Shown here piece after piece: positions 14,608 through 21,209 of a stretch of 21,209 nucleotides of DNA (positions within the stretch are counted from its first letter, which is position 1; each line of letters opens with the position of its first letter). Origin of the DNA: Erysipelotrichaceae bacterium UBA2227 (GTDB lineage: Bacteria; Bacillota_I; Bacilli_A; Erysipelotrichales; Erysipelotrichaceae); the NCBI GenBank assembly GCA_002348095.1, contig DDYT01000059.1, positions 1 to 21,209 on the forward strand. Direction: 5' to 3'. The notes beneath the pieces were generated by a model. That model saw only the letters and a list, made by a program, of their open reading frames with translations, ran no database searches and was not told where the DNA came from. The position numbers and the translations under genes are program-made.

Positions 14608-15682
14608 ACACGAAAAAAAGAGTATATATAAAGAAATATTCTCCGTATTTTTAAAATTAGGTGTTTTCGCCTTTGGCGGACCGGCCGCCCATGTGGCCAT
14701 GATGGAAGATGAAGTCGTCACCAAACGGAAATGGCTGAGCAAAGATCGTTTCATTGAAATGTTTGGTTTTACCAGTCTGATCCCCGGACCCAACTCCACG
14801 GAAATGGCGATTCTGATGGGCTATCAGCGCGGCGGTGTCATCGGTCTGCTCATCGCCGGAACCAGCTTTATCTTACCGGCCGCAGCCATCGTCTTGGTCT
14901 TCGCTTACATTTATGTCAATTACGGCACGATTCCGGCAGTAGCATCCTTATTTGACGGAGTCAAACCGGTCATTCTTGCCATCGTGTTGCAGGCACTCTA
15001 CCGCCTGTCAAAAACGATCTTAAAGGGTTGGCAGGTCATCCTGTTATTTACCGGTGTGTTTGCCTTATCGATGGCAGGTATCAGTGAAATCCCATTATTA
15101 CTGATGGCGGCCGCCGTGATGTTTGCGTTTAAACAAATCAAAAAAGGTAAACTTTTGGTCGTTGAACCAATGTCTGCCATTCTTGTATTTCTGGTCTTTT
15201 TGAAAATCGGTTCAGTTCTCTATGGCTCCGGATATGTACTTCTTTCCTTTCTGGAAACGGAATTTGTGTTGCGTTATGGGGCGATCACGGCTCAGCAACT
15301 GCTTGATGCGGTCGCTGTCGGTCAGTTTACGCCCGGTCCGGTCTTTACGACCGCAACCTTCATCGGCTATCTGATCGCCGGATATCCGGGAGCACTGGGA
15401 GCAACGATCGGTATTTTCTTACCGTCCTTTCTGTTGGTCGGCTTTCTGTTTCCGCTCTTTGACAAGTTGCGCAACAACGAAAAACTCTCTGCGCTGCTTG
15501 ACGGGATCAATGCGGCTTCGATCGCTTTAATGGCGGCCGTGACCGTCAAACTGGGGTTGGCGACCTTGATTTCTTGGGAAGCCGGACTGATATTTGTGCT
15601 CAGTGCCGTACTGCTGATCCGCTATAAAATAAACTCCACCTATCTGATTATCGGCGGAGCATTGTTGGGACTATTGATTTAA
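14600..15682 (+). CDS. Chromate transporter-family (ChrA/CHR) protein
   Basis: This 360-residue protein is a full-length, two-domain CHR transporter. The N-terminal repeat opens 'FLKLGVFAFGGPAAHVAMME' and has 'LIPGPNSTEMAILMGYQRGG'. The C-terminal repeat has 'FLKIGSVLYGSGYVLLSFLETEFV' and 'AVGQFTPGPVFTTATFIGY', the duplicated FGG and PGP motifs of the family. Characterised ChrA proteins export chromate; many homologues have other or unknown anions. The ATG at 14600 follows AAAGGA and overlaps the MFS gene by 8 bases (ATGAATAA); an in-frame ATG at 14579 lies upstream of the RBS. Pairing with a PadR regulator and an MFS pump hints at a toxic small-molecule response rather than chromate alone. 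Confidence 0.88.
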   Translation: MNKHEKKSIYKEIFSVFLKLGVFAFGGPAAHVAMMEDEVVTKRKWLSKDRFIEMFGFTSLIPGPNSTEMAILMGYQRGGVIGLLIAGTSFILPAAAIVLVFAYIYVNYGTIPAVASLFDGVKPVILAIVLQALYRLSKTILKGWQVILLFTGVFALSMAGISEIPLLLMAAAVMFAFKQIKKGKLLVVEPMSAILVFLVFLKIGSVLYGSGYVLLSFLETEFVLRYGAITAQQLLDAVAVGQFTPGPVFTTATFIGYLIAGYPGALGATIGIFLPSFLLVGFLFPLFDKLRNNEKLSALLDGINAASIALMAAVTVKLGLATLISWEAGLIFVLSAVLLIRYKINSTYLIIGGALLGLLI

Positions 15683-15700
15683 GTGCTTCGGCACTTTTTT
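15681..15700. terminator. UUCG terminator shared by convergent genes
   Basis: The stem AAGTGC/GCACTT with a TTCG loop is followed by T on the plus strand. It overlaps the TAA of the ChrA gene and touches the stop of the minus-strand radical SAM gene. Plus-strand termination is strong; the minus-strand T-tract is shorter. Confidence 0.88.
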
Positions 15701-16628
15701 ATTTGATGCGGTAAGTGTCGATGCCGCGGTAGTGAACGATCTTGATCTTGGGATGACTGCGCAGCAGCCGAAAGATATTTTCAATGTTGGTATTGTTGCG
15801 CTTCTTAAGGAAATGCTCAATTTCGTGCTGATTCATCGGATGGCGCTGGGTAATGTTGAGGATGGCCTCTAAATCATCGGAAATCTCACTTGCATAGCCG
15901 TTTTCATATGCGTCCTCAATACCGATTCCCTTTAAAATATCCATGGCCTCCAACATTTTTTCGTGGGTGACCATTTGTGCAAAACTCTCGACCGGCGGCC
16001 GGACGGGCGTGTTGATGTACAGTTTGTCCATATAAAACTGATGTAGAAAATCCTGATACTTAAGCAGATTTTCGGTAGAATCATTGATACCCTTGATCAG
16101 CATCAGCTCAAGCCATAACAGCCCGGGATACTGACGACTGAACTTCTTCAGTGCCAAAGTGACTTGCTCAAAGTCGATATCGCCATGGGGGCGGTTGATA
16201 CGCTTAAACGACGCCTCATCATAGCCATTGACCGAAGGCATGACGATGTCAGCCAGCATGCATGTATCATAGACTTCCGGATCGCTAAGCAAAGCACCGT
16301 TGGTAATCAGAGCGATCGGTTTTTTGGTCCGCTTCTTCAGTTCGATGATCAGTTCTTTTAATCCGGCATACAGCGTCGGCTCCCCATCTCCCGCAAATGT
16401 GACGGCATCAAAGGGGATGCCGGAGGCGAGCACCTGATCAAACTCATCCAGGATATCCGATACGGGCATAAACATCTGCGGCGTATTGGTCATTTTGTCG
16501 GTAGGTCCCAACATGCAGTAAATACATGCGTAATTGCATGCTTTTTTGGGAATCGGGCTGATACCCAACGACTGACCCAAGCGTCGCGAAGGAATCGGTC
16601 CGTATACATAGTTCATCGCTTTTTTCAT
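15699..16628 (-). CDS. Radical SAM protein, COG0731-like
   Basis: The opening 'YVYGPIPSRRLGQSLGI' is the hallmark of COG0731-type radical SAM proteins. The [4Fe-4S] cluster motif CxxxCxxC is 'CNYACIYC' (C31, C35, C38). 'VTFAGDGEPTLY' is the GGEP-like SAM-binding strand, and 'ALITNGALL' follows. At 309 residues it has a C-terminal helical extension after about residue 225 with 'HPMNQHEIEHFLKKRN', which resembles a small winged-helix. The substrate is unknown for most of this family. The start at 16628 lies behind GGGGTG. It is divergent from another radical SAM gene with an 88-bp intergenic space. Confidence 0.88.
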   Translation of the reverse strand: MKKAMNYVYGPIPSRRLGQSLGISPIPKKACNYACIYCMLGPTDKMTNTPQMFMPVSDILDEFDQVLASGIPFDAVTFAGDGEPTLYAGLKELIIELKKRTKKPIALITNGALLSDPEVYDTCMLADIVMPSVNGYDEASFKRINRPHGDIDFEQVTLALKKFSRQYPGLLWLELMLIKGINDSTENLLKYQDFLHQFYMDKLYINTPVRPPVESFAQMVTHEKMLEAMDILKGIGIEDAYENGYASEISDDLEAILNITQRHPMNQHEIEHFLKKRNNTNIENIFRLLRSHPKIKIVHYRGIDTYRIK

Positions 16629-16647
16629 TCAATCACCCCATATCTGT

Positions 16648-16676
16648 ATTATAACGCAAATGGCTCTGTTGCATAA
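16648..16676 (-). promoter_or_regulatory. Promoter of the COG0731-like gene
   Basis: Minus-strand TATAAT (16653-16648) has a 17-bp spacing to TTATGC (16676-16671), a weak -35. It lies back to back with the promoter of the SPL-like gene. Confidence 0.55.
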
Positions 16677-16686
16677 GGGCAAGTGG

Positions 16687-16695
16687 TGGTAATAT
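16687..16695 (+). promoter_or_regulatory. Extended -10 of the SPL-like gene
   Basis: TGG followed by TAATAT forms an extended -10, 21 bp before the ATG at 16717. TTGCAT at 16669-16674 is a possible -35 at a short 15-bp spacing and overlaps the -35 zone of the divergent gene. Confidence 0.45.
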
Positions 16696-16716
16696 GGAAA
16701 GTGAAGAGAGAACGAT

Positions 16717-17601
16717 ATGGAACTGATCAAAGCCAAGACCCTGCTTTCTGCCTATCGGAGCAACTCCGACTGGTTTGGGCACCATTACAATCTGAACATT
16801 TACAAAGGCTGCTCCCACGGCTGTATTTACTGTGATTCGCGCAGTGACTGTTACCGCATCGAGAATTTTGATGAGGTCAGAGCCAAAGATCAAGCCTTGC
16901 TCACTTTGGAAAAAGAACTTAAGAGCAAAAGGAAAAAAGGGGTCATCGGCAGCGGTGCTATGAGCGATCCTTACAATCCGCAGGAAGCATTTGCTTTGCT
17001 TACGCGCGGTTCACTGCTTTTGATCGATAAGTATGAGTACGGGATTTCCCTGACGACCAAAAGCACGCTGATCGAACGGGACCTCGATGTGCTGATACGC
17101 ATCCGAAAGCATTCCCCTGTATTGGTGCTGATGACGATCACCACCGCCGATGACGGGTTGGCATCGGTCATCGAACCTCACTCAAGTTCAACGTCCCAAC
17201 GGTTTGAAACCTTGCGCAAAATCTCGGCTGCCCAAATCCCGACCGGGATATTGCTGATGCCGATCCTGCCATGGATCAACGATACTTCGGAAAATATCCG
17301 TGATATCATCGTTAAGGCGAATGCCTGCGGTGTTAAGTATATATATCCGGCTTTTGGGGTGACGTTGCGACAGAACCAGCGGGAATACTATTTTGAGCAG
17401 CTCGACCGTCACTTTCCCGGATTAAGAGATAAATATGTTCGCGCATATGGCGAGCGGTATGTGTGTGAATCACCGCGTGCAGGCGTCTTGTCTGAGCTTT
17501 TCGAAAAGGAATGCAGAAGGTTGGGAATACTGACAAAGATGAGTTCGATCATCCAGGACTATCAGTCAGGATTTAAGGACGAACAGCTGAAACTCTTTTG
17601 A
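16717..17601 (+). CDS. Radical SAM protein, SPL-like family (COG1533)
   Basis: This 294-residue protein belongs to the family of spore photoproduct lyase (SplB)-like radical SAM proteins. The cluster motif is 'CSHGCIYC' (C32, C36, C39) after 'NIYKGC'. 'GSGAMSDPYNPQE' and 'SLTTKSTLIERDLDVL' are typical of COG1533, and 'GILLMPILPWINDT' follows. True SplB repairs UV spore lesions, but many COG1533 members in non-spore-formers have no assigned role, so SplB activity should not be assumed. The catalytic hydrogen-donor cysteine of SplB was not located with confidence. The RBS GAAGAGAG precedes the ATG. The gene is divergent from another radical SAM gene. Confidence 0.85.
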   Translation: MELIKAKTLLSAYRSNSDWFGHHYNLNIYKGCSHGCIYCDSRSDCYRIENFDEVRAKDQALLTLEKELKSKRKKGVIGSGAMSDPYNPQEAFALLTRGSLLLIDKYEYGISLTTKSTLIERDLDVLIRIRKHSPVLVLMTITTADDGLASVIEPHSSSTSQRFETLRKISAAQIPTGILLMPILPWINDTSENIRDIIVKANACGVKYIYPAFGVTLRQNQREYYFEQLDRHFPGLRDKYVRAYGERYVCESPRAGVLSELFEKECRRLGILTKMSSIIQDYQSGFKDEQLKLF

Positions 17602-17608
17602 AAATTCA

Positions 17609-17637
17609 TTGTAAATTCACGTAAGTTAACGTATCAT
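17609..17637 (+). promoter_or_regulatory. Promoter of the Lrp-aminotransferase operon
   Basis: TTGTAA (17609-17614) and TATCAT (17632-17637) are exactly 17 bp apart. AATTCA is repeated at 17603 and 17614 across the -35. GGAGGT at 17650-17655 is the RBS of the first gene. Confidence 0.7.
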
Positions 17638-17661
17638 TAATAAAAACACGGAGGTAACCTC

Positions 17662-18141
17662 ATGGAAGACGTATTGAAACTGCTGACGCAGAACGCCCGG
17701 TTAAGCCATCAGGAAATCGCAGTCCTATTGGGAAAAACGGAGCTTGAAGTTGATAAAATCATCGAAAAACTGGAGCAAGACGGCATCATCAAAGGGTATC
17801 AGGCCATCATCAATTATGAGAAACTGCCTCAGGTTCCGGTTTTGGCTTTGATCGAATGCAAAGTCATGCCCAAGGCAGAACACGGCTTTCAGGAAATTGC
17901 GGATCGGGTCATGTTGCTTGAGGAAGTCGAGAGCGTATATCTGATGGCCGGTAACTATGATCTGGCGGTGTTTGTCAAGGGCAGTACCATGCAACAAGTC
18001 GCTAACTTTGTGGCGAAGCGGCTTTCGACCCTGGACTCGATCCTGTCGACTTCGACGCGTTTTGTCTTGCAGCGATACAAACAAAACGGGGTCATCCTTG
18101 ATGAAAAAGACATCCGCGATCCGCGCAATATGGTGTTGTGA
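17662..18141 (+). CDS. Lrp/AsnC-family transcriptional regulator
   Basis: This 159-residue protein has the Lrp layout: an N-terminal winged helix ('LSHQEIAVLLGKTELEVDKIIEKLEQDGIIKGY', residues ~14-46, with unusually direct 'I.K.Y' linker) and a C-terminal RAM domain ('VEGVYLMAGNYDLAVFVKG'-like, about 90-120) that forms the amino-acid-binding octamer interface. Such proteins sense an amino acid and control its metabolism. It overlaps the aminotransferase gene by one base (TGATG), a common arrangement in Bacillota, so it probably regulates its own operon in response to the substrate or product of that enzyme. The effector cannot be read from sequence. Confidence 0.9.
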   Translation: MEDVLKLLTQNARLSHQEIAVLLGKTELEVDKIIEKLEQDGIIKGYQAIINYEKLPQVPVLALIECKVMPKAEHGFQEIADRVMLLEEVESVYLMAGNYDLAVFVKGSTMQQVANFVAKRLSTLDSILSTSTRFVLQRYKQNGVILDEKDIRDPRNMVL

Positions 18142-19316
18142 TGGATCCGAAAGTCATTTTTAATCAGCACTTAAAAAACGTCAAACCCTCGGTCGTCGGG
18201 AAGTTTTTAGAGATTGCCAATGAGTACAAAGAAATCATTTCGCTCAGTGTCGGCGAGCCGGATTTTCAGACGCCCTGGCATATCCGTCAGGCCGGGATCG
18301 CGGCTCTGGAACAAGGCAAGACCTTCTACTCACCGGTACGCGGACTGCTGGCCTTACGCGAGCAGATTTCGGAATATATGATGCGGCGTTTTGACGTGCA
18401 GTATCATCCCAAAACCGAAATCCTGGTGACTGTCGGTTCCTCGGAGGCCATTGAGATGGTGTACCGTACCTTGCTGAATCCCGGGGATGAAGTACTGATC
18501 GTTCAGCCAAGCTATCTGGTGTATGAGCCGATGGTTTATATGGCCGGTGCAGTTCCGATCATCATCGAAACCTTTGAAAAGGACGGATTTCGTTTAAAAC
18601 CCGAACAACTGAAAGAGAAAATCACCGATAAAACCCGGTTGCTGATCTTACCGTATCCGTGCAATCCGACCGGAGCGATCATGGAACGTGAAGACCTGGA
18701 AGCTATTGCCGAAGTCATTCGGACGACGGCTATGCTGGTGCTCAGTGATGAGATTTATGCTGAACTCAATTATTCCGATATTTCACATGTATCCATTGCG
18801 CAGATTGAGGGGATGCGTGAGCGCACGATCGTGACTTCCGGGTTCTCTAAAGCCTTTGCGATGACCGGATGGCGGATCGGATATGCCTGTGCCCCTCAAG
18901 AAATCATTTCGGCCATGACCAAATATCATCAGTATGCCATCATGTGCGCACCGACCGTATCGCAGTTTGCAGGAATCGAGGCGTTGGTCAATGGGGCGGG
19001 GGATATTGAAACGATGCGCAGTGAATACAACATGCGCCGACGTTATATTGTCGACCGGCTCAATAAAATGGGTTTGTCCTGCTATGAACCTCAGGGAGCG
19101 TTTTATGTTTTTCCCAACATCCGTCCGACCGGATTGAGCAGTGAGGAATTCTGTGAACTTCTGCTTAAAAAGAAGCAGGTTGCGGTCATCCCGGGCAATG
19201 CCTTTGGGGATTGCGGGGAGGGATTTATCCGTATTTCCTATTCATTTTCACTGAAGCATATCATCGAGGCGATGAACCGATTGGAAGAATTTTTAAAGGA
19301 ACTATCGCTGGGATAG
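18141..19316 (+). CDS. PLP-dependent class I/II aminotransferase
   Basis: This 391-residue fold-type I enzyme transfers amino groups between an amino acid and a 2-oxo acid. Landmarks are 'SVGEPDF' (36-42), 'PCNPTG' with N175, D203 and Y206, and the Schiff-base lysine K237 in 'SGFSKAFAMTGWRIGY', with R245 as the phosphate ligand. 'GFIRISYS' near the C terminus carries the carboxylate-binding arginine. It falls in the PatA/aspartate aminotransferase Ib-like group; the exact substrate is uncertain. The ATG at 18141 shares one base with the Lrp stop (TGATG), and no good RBS is seen, so coupling is likely. GTG 18138 is an alternative start. Its stop codon lies in a terminator hairpin. Confidence 0.93.
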   Translation: MDPKVIFNQHLKNVKPSVVGKFLEIANEYKEIISLSVGEPDFQTPWHIRQAGIAALEQGKTFYSPVRGLLALREQISEYMMRRFDVQYHPKTEILVTVGSSEAIEMVYRTLLNPGDEVLIVQPSYLVYEPMVYMAGAVPIIIETFEKDGFRLKPEQLKEKITDKTRLLILPYPCNPTGAIMEREDLEAIAEVIRTTAMLVLSDEIYAELNYSDISHVSIAQIEGMRERTIVTSGFSKAFAMTGWRIGYACAPQEIISAMTKYHQYAIMCAPTVSQFAGIEALVNGAGDIETMRSEYNMRRRYIVDRLNKMGLSCYEPQGAFYVFPNIRPTGLSSEEFCELLLKKKQVAVIPGNAFGDCGEGFIRISYSFSLKHIIEAMNRLEEFLKELSLG

Positions 19317-19323
19317 TTCTTTT
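19299..19323 (+). terminator. Terminator overlapping the aminotransferase stop
   Basis: An 8-bp stem GAACTATC/GATAGTTC with a 5-nt loop is followed by four T. The stop codon TAG (19314-19316) is part of the right arm. Confidence 0.75.
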
Positions 19324-19352
19324 GTACAATGTGAACGGACTTTGTTTTGATG

Positions 19353-19361
19353 TGCTATACT
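19353..19361 (+). promoter_or_regulatory. Extended -10 promoter of the nif3-like gene
   Basis: TGC plus TATACT is an extended -10 with no good -35. The 12 bases 19352-19363 are identical to those at 3402-3413 before the ZIP metal transporter gene. Confidence 0.6.
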
Positions 19362-19371
19362 TACTTAAAAG

Positions 19372-19395
19372 CAGAGATTGAGTCTCTGATCAATC
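19372..19395 (+). promoter_or_regulatory. Leader with two mutually exclusive hairpins before nif3
   Basis: CAGAGA (19372-19377) can pair with TCTCTG (19383-19388), loop TTGAG. GATTGA (19376-19381) can instead pair with TCAATC (19390-19395), loop of 8. The two stems share bases, so only one can form. The second ends immediately before the AAGGAG RBS (19396-19401). Each stem is only 6 bp. Confidence 0.35.
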
Positions 19396-19410
19396 AAGGA
19401 GAAAGAACCG

Positions 19411-20205
19411 ATGTTCATACATGAAATCATCTCGTTTTTAAATGAAGGTGCAGAGTGGGTGGATTTTAATTATACCCGTGATGTCGTACTGTTTGGTGAT
19501 CCCAACCAAGAAGTGAAAAAGGTCGGTATATGTTGGGTAGCAACGCTGCCGGCCATCAAGCAAGCCATCAGTGAAGGTATCAATTTTATCATTTCGCATG
19601 AGAATTGCTTTTATGAAGAGGGGACCATGTTGCCCAGGGAACTTCTTGATGCAAGAAAAGTCAAAGAGGATCTGCTGGCAAAACATGGCGTCTGTGTTTA
19701 CCGCTGTCATGATGTCTGGGACATGAAACCGGAAGTCGGAGTTTCCGATACCTGGAGTTCGATCATCGGATTGCCGTTTGTAAAGAGAGAACTTCGATCG
19801 TATAATTCTTTTGCTTATTTTGAACCGATGACAGTGGAAACCATCGCACAGAAAATCGCCCACACACTGGCTCCTCACGGTCAGTCATCGGTATCAGTTT
19901 TGGGAAATATTCATCAGACGGTTTCATCGCTGGGAATCGGAACCGGAGCTGCCACGGATGTGTTTGCGCTTGTCCGTAAGAATGTCGAGTGTGTCGTTTT
20001 GAGTGATGACGGAAGTAATAACTGGATTGCCGGTCAGTATTGCGTTGACAGAAATATACCGCTGATTTTGGTTCATCATTCGGTCAGTGAAATCCCGGGC
20101 ATTAAAACGATGGTTGACTATTTAAGAAAAAAATTCACCGACTTATCCGTTGAATATCTGGATGAAGGTTACCGGTACCGCATCGTATCAGCCGGGGATT
20201 GCTGA
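19411..20205 (+). CDS. Nif3-like dinuclear metal center protein
   Basis: Nif3-like proteins (YqfO/YbgI) form ring-shaped hexamers with a two-metal site. This 264-residue version shows the expected ligands: H63-E64 in 'ISHENCF', H100 and D101/D104 in 'RCHDVWDM', and H222/H223 with E227 in 'LVHHSVSEIPGI'. The first site reads 'SHEN' rather than the common 'HHP', so this belongs to a more divergent branch. It lacks the PII-like insert found in larger members. The family's reaction is unsettled (GTP cyclohydrolase-like or hydrolase activity has been suggested). AAGGAG at 19396-19401 supports the ATG. The gene is monocistronic with its own terminator. Confidence 0.85.
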   Translation: MFIHEIISFLNEGAEWVDFNYTRDVVLFGDPNQEVKKVGICWVATLPAIKQAISEGINFIISHENCFYEEGTMLPRELLDARKVKEDLLAKHGVCVYRCHDVWDMKPEVGVSDTWSSIIGLPFVKRELRSYNSFAYFEPMTVETIAQKIAHTLAPHGQSSVSVLGNIHQTVSSLGIGTGAATDVFALVRKNVECVVLSDDGSNNWIAGQYCVDRNIPLILVHHSVSEIPGIKTMVDYLRKKFTDLSVEYLDEGYRYRIVSAGDC

Positions 20206-20248
20206 GATCTTCCTCAGAAAGCAGCAATGCAACTGACAATGTAAGTTC

Positions 20249-20273
20249 GAACGATCCATGGGATCGTTCTTTT
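20249..20273 (+). terminator. Terminator after the nif3-like gene
   Basis: A 9-bp perfect stem GAACGATCC/GGATCGTTC with an ATG loop is followed by four T, 43 bp after the stop codon. Confidence 0.85.
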
Positions 20274-20297
20274 AATGAGAACCTTTTCTATATTGGA

Positions 20298-20359
20298 TTT
20301 TCTGTTTGACAGAAAAAACACAAAGACATATACTATAAAAGTAAACCAACGGTTTACTT
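20298..20359 (+). promoter_or_regulatory. tetR promoter with two dyads
   Basis: TTGACA (20306-20311) and TATACT (20329-20334) at 17 bp make the best promoter in the window. A perfect 9-bp inverted repeat AAGTAAACC/GGTTTACTT (20339-20359, 3-bp spacer) sits over the likely transcript start, the classic place for TetR autorepression. A second dyad, TTTTCTG/CAGAAAA (20298-20316), brackets the -35. Confidence 0.75.
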
Positions 20360-20369
20360 AGAGGTATGT

Positions 20370-20996
20370 ATGAGAAGAGATGAAAAGAAGGCGCTGTTGA
20401 AAGAAAAAATCATCGATGCGGCAGAAACGGTTTTCTTTGAGAAGGGATATGTCGTGGCTACGATGGACGATGTTTGCAAGAATGCCGATATCAGCAAGCG
20501 CACCTTGTATATTTATTTTTTGGGAAAAGATCAGCTGATCATGGCGGTATTGAATCGGGGATTTGATGTACTGAAAAGGGCATTCGCTTCACCTCAAGGA
20601 AATGATCCCATCGACCGGCTGAACTGGATCGTGGAGAATTTCATACGATTCAGTTTCGACTATCCGGAATACTTTATGCTGATTGCTCAGTTTGAAAATC
20701 AGCCGATGGATTTTGATGAGCGTATCGATCCGGATGTCGAGGCTGTGTATGCCAAAGCCAACTTTATGTTTGGTGTTCTGTTAGACTGCCTGTATGACGG
20801 TATTGCACAGAACCGAATTGGCAGGGCGTTCGATCCGGTCAATGCAGCGATCATAATTTGGTCTTCGTTGTTTGGTCTTTGTACGACCCTGATTAAAAAA
20901 CGTCATTACGTCAAAGCGGAGCTGAACAGGGATCCTTCGGATGTCATAGCGGATGCCCTGGCGATGGTTCGAAATGCTCTGACTCATCATTCGTAA
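20370..20996 (+). CDS. TetR-family transcriptional regulator
   Basis: This 208-residue protein starts with a TetR-type DNA-binding domain: 'IIDAAETVFFEKGYVVATMDDVCKNADISKRTLYIYFLGKDQLIMAVL' spans residues ~14-61 and includes the 'S..TLY.YF..K..L' signature. The C-terminal ~140 residues are an all-helical ligand pocket with no recognisable subfamily motif. Such proteins repress efflux or metabolic genes until a small ligand binds. The ATG at 20370 is preceded by GAGG. An out-of-frame ATG at 20365 is ignored. The target is probably a gene beyond the right edge. Immediately after the stop is a strong RBS-like GGGAGGG. Confidence 0.92.
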   Translation: MRRDEKKALLKEKIIDAAETVFFEKGYVVATMDDVCKNADISKRTLYIYFLGKDQLIMAVLNRGFDVLKRAFASPQGNDPIDRLNWIVENFIRFSFDYPEYFMLIAQFENQPMDFDERIDPDVEAVYAKANFMFGVLLDCLYDGIAQNRIGRAFDPVNAAIIIWSSLFGLCTTLIKKRHYVKAELNRDPSDVIADALAMVRNALTHHS

Positions 20997-21031
20997 GGGA
21001 GGGAAATTAACTATTACAAATCAAGAGAGAA

Positions 21032-21205
21032 ATGAAGAAAAACGAAAAGCATAAATTTAACCATGACAAAAACCGGTCAGCACGACTGTTTTGTTCGATT
21101 GTGACTCTGATTTCCGAAACGCTACCTCATTTTGGAAAGATCGAAATCACAGTTATTCTTTTCAAGATGAAAGATGATTCTAATCAAGCGTTTTGCCACA
21201 TGTGA
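21032..21205 (+). CDS. Possible small ORF (57 codons)
   Basis: An ATG-to-TGA frame follows tetR and encodes a basic peptide starting 'MKKNEKHKFNHDKNRSARLF'. The only RBS is a weak AGAGAGA, whereas the better GGGAGGG at 20998-21004 is too far upstream. I do not recognise the product. Its base use is more A/T-rich than the surrounding genes, and it could be intergenic sequence. No other feature is seen between 21000 and the window end. Confidence 0.2.
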   Translation: MKKNEKHKFNHDKNRSARLFCSIVTLISETLPHFGKIEITVILFKMKDDSNQAFCHM

Positions 21206-21209
21206 GAGT

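Noticed and set aside
13762..14799. 345-codon minus-strand frame opposite the MFS and ChrA genes
   Set aside because: Low-complexity His/Asp/Arg-rich translation with no domain. It is an antisense shadow of two clear membrane-protein genes.
16661..16672. GGCTCTGTTGCA resembles the terminal repeat of IS6-family elements
   Set aside because: Twelve bases only, with no transposase, no second end and no target duplication. It overlaps ordinary promoter sequence.

Overview
This window looks like chromosome from a mid-GC member of the Bacillota. Ribosome-binding sites are strong AAGGAG/GGAGG types, TTG starts occur twice, TGA is used as a normal stop codon, and a tRNA-Gln gene sits beside a bacterial GltX. 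Terminators with UUCG-type loops recur. The class is uncertain; an Erysipelotrichia-like or related lineage is possible, but this is inference. There is no transposase, integrase, CRISPR array or rRNA. Coding density is high and most genes are on the + strand.

Layout. 1-2000: a MmcQ/YjbR-family gene, a tRNA-Gln(CUG) on the minus strand with a UUCG terminator, and a divergent gltX. 2000-4900: a DEAD-box RNA helicase with a TTG start, a ZIP-type metal transporter, and a convergent YebE-like membrane protein sharing a bidirectional terminator. 5100-6760: a two-domain GNAT protein followed by a metallo-beta-lactamase-fold (MBL) hydrolase. 6830-7180: a small orphan XRE regulator behind a palindromic operator.

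7190-11160 is the most interesting part. It encodes an AraC-type activator whose N-terminal domain is a paralogue of a PEP-hydrolase-like TIM-barrel enzyme, then a Tm-1-like (UPF0261) protein, then the stand-alone TIM-barrel enzyme, then a DUF1097 membrane protein. The two enzyme domains match the two halves of the plant virus-resistance protein Tm-1. Bacterial two-gene versions of this pair exist, but their reaction is not settled to my knowledge. A 9-bp inverted repeat abuts a consensus -35 hexamer that has no recognisable -10, directly in front of the Tm-1-like gene; this fits activation by the fused regulator. The natural reading is a catabolic or detoxifying cassette whose sensor was copied from its own enzyme. 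A second MBL hydrolase (11195-11914) follows; it aligns without gaps to the first, so two paralogues flank the XRE/Tm-1 segment.

11960-15700: a SIS-domain sugar isomerase-like gene, then a PadR-MFS-ChrA operon in which each junction is an 8-base overlap. 15700-17600: two divergent radical SAM genes (COG0731-like on minus, SPL-like on plus). 17600-19320: an Lrp/AsnC regulator overlapping a class I/II aminotransferase. 19350-20270: a Nif3-like dinuclear-metal protein with an unusual leader. 20300-21000: a TetR regulator with a strong promoter and a 21-bp operator; its likely target lies beyond the window. Identifications rest on motif reading, without database searches.
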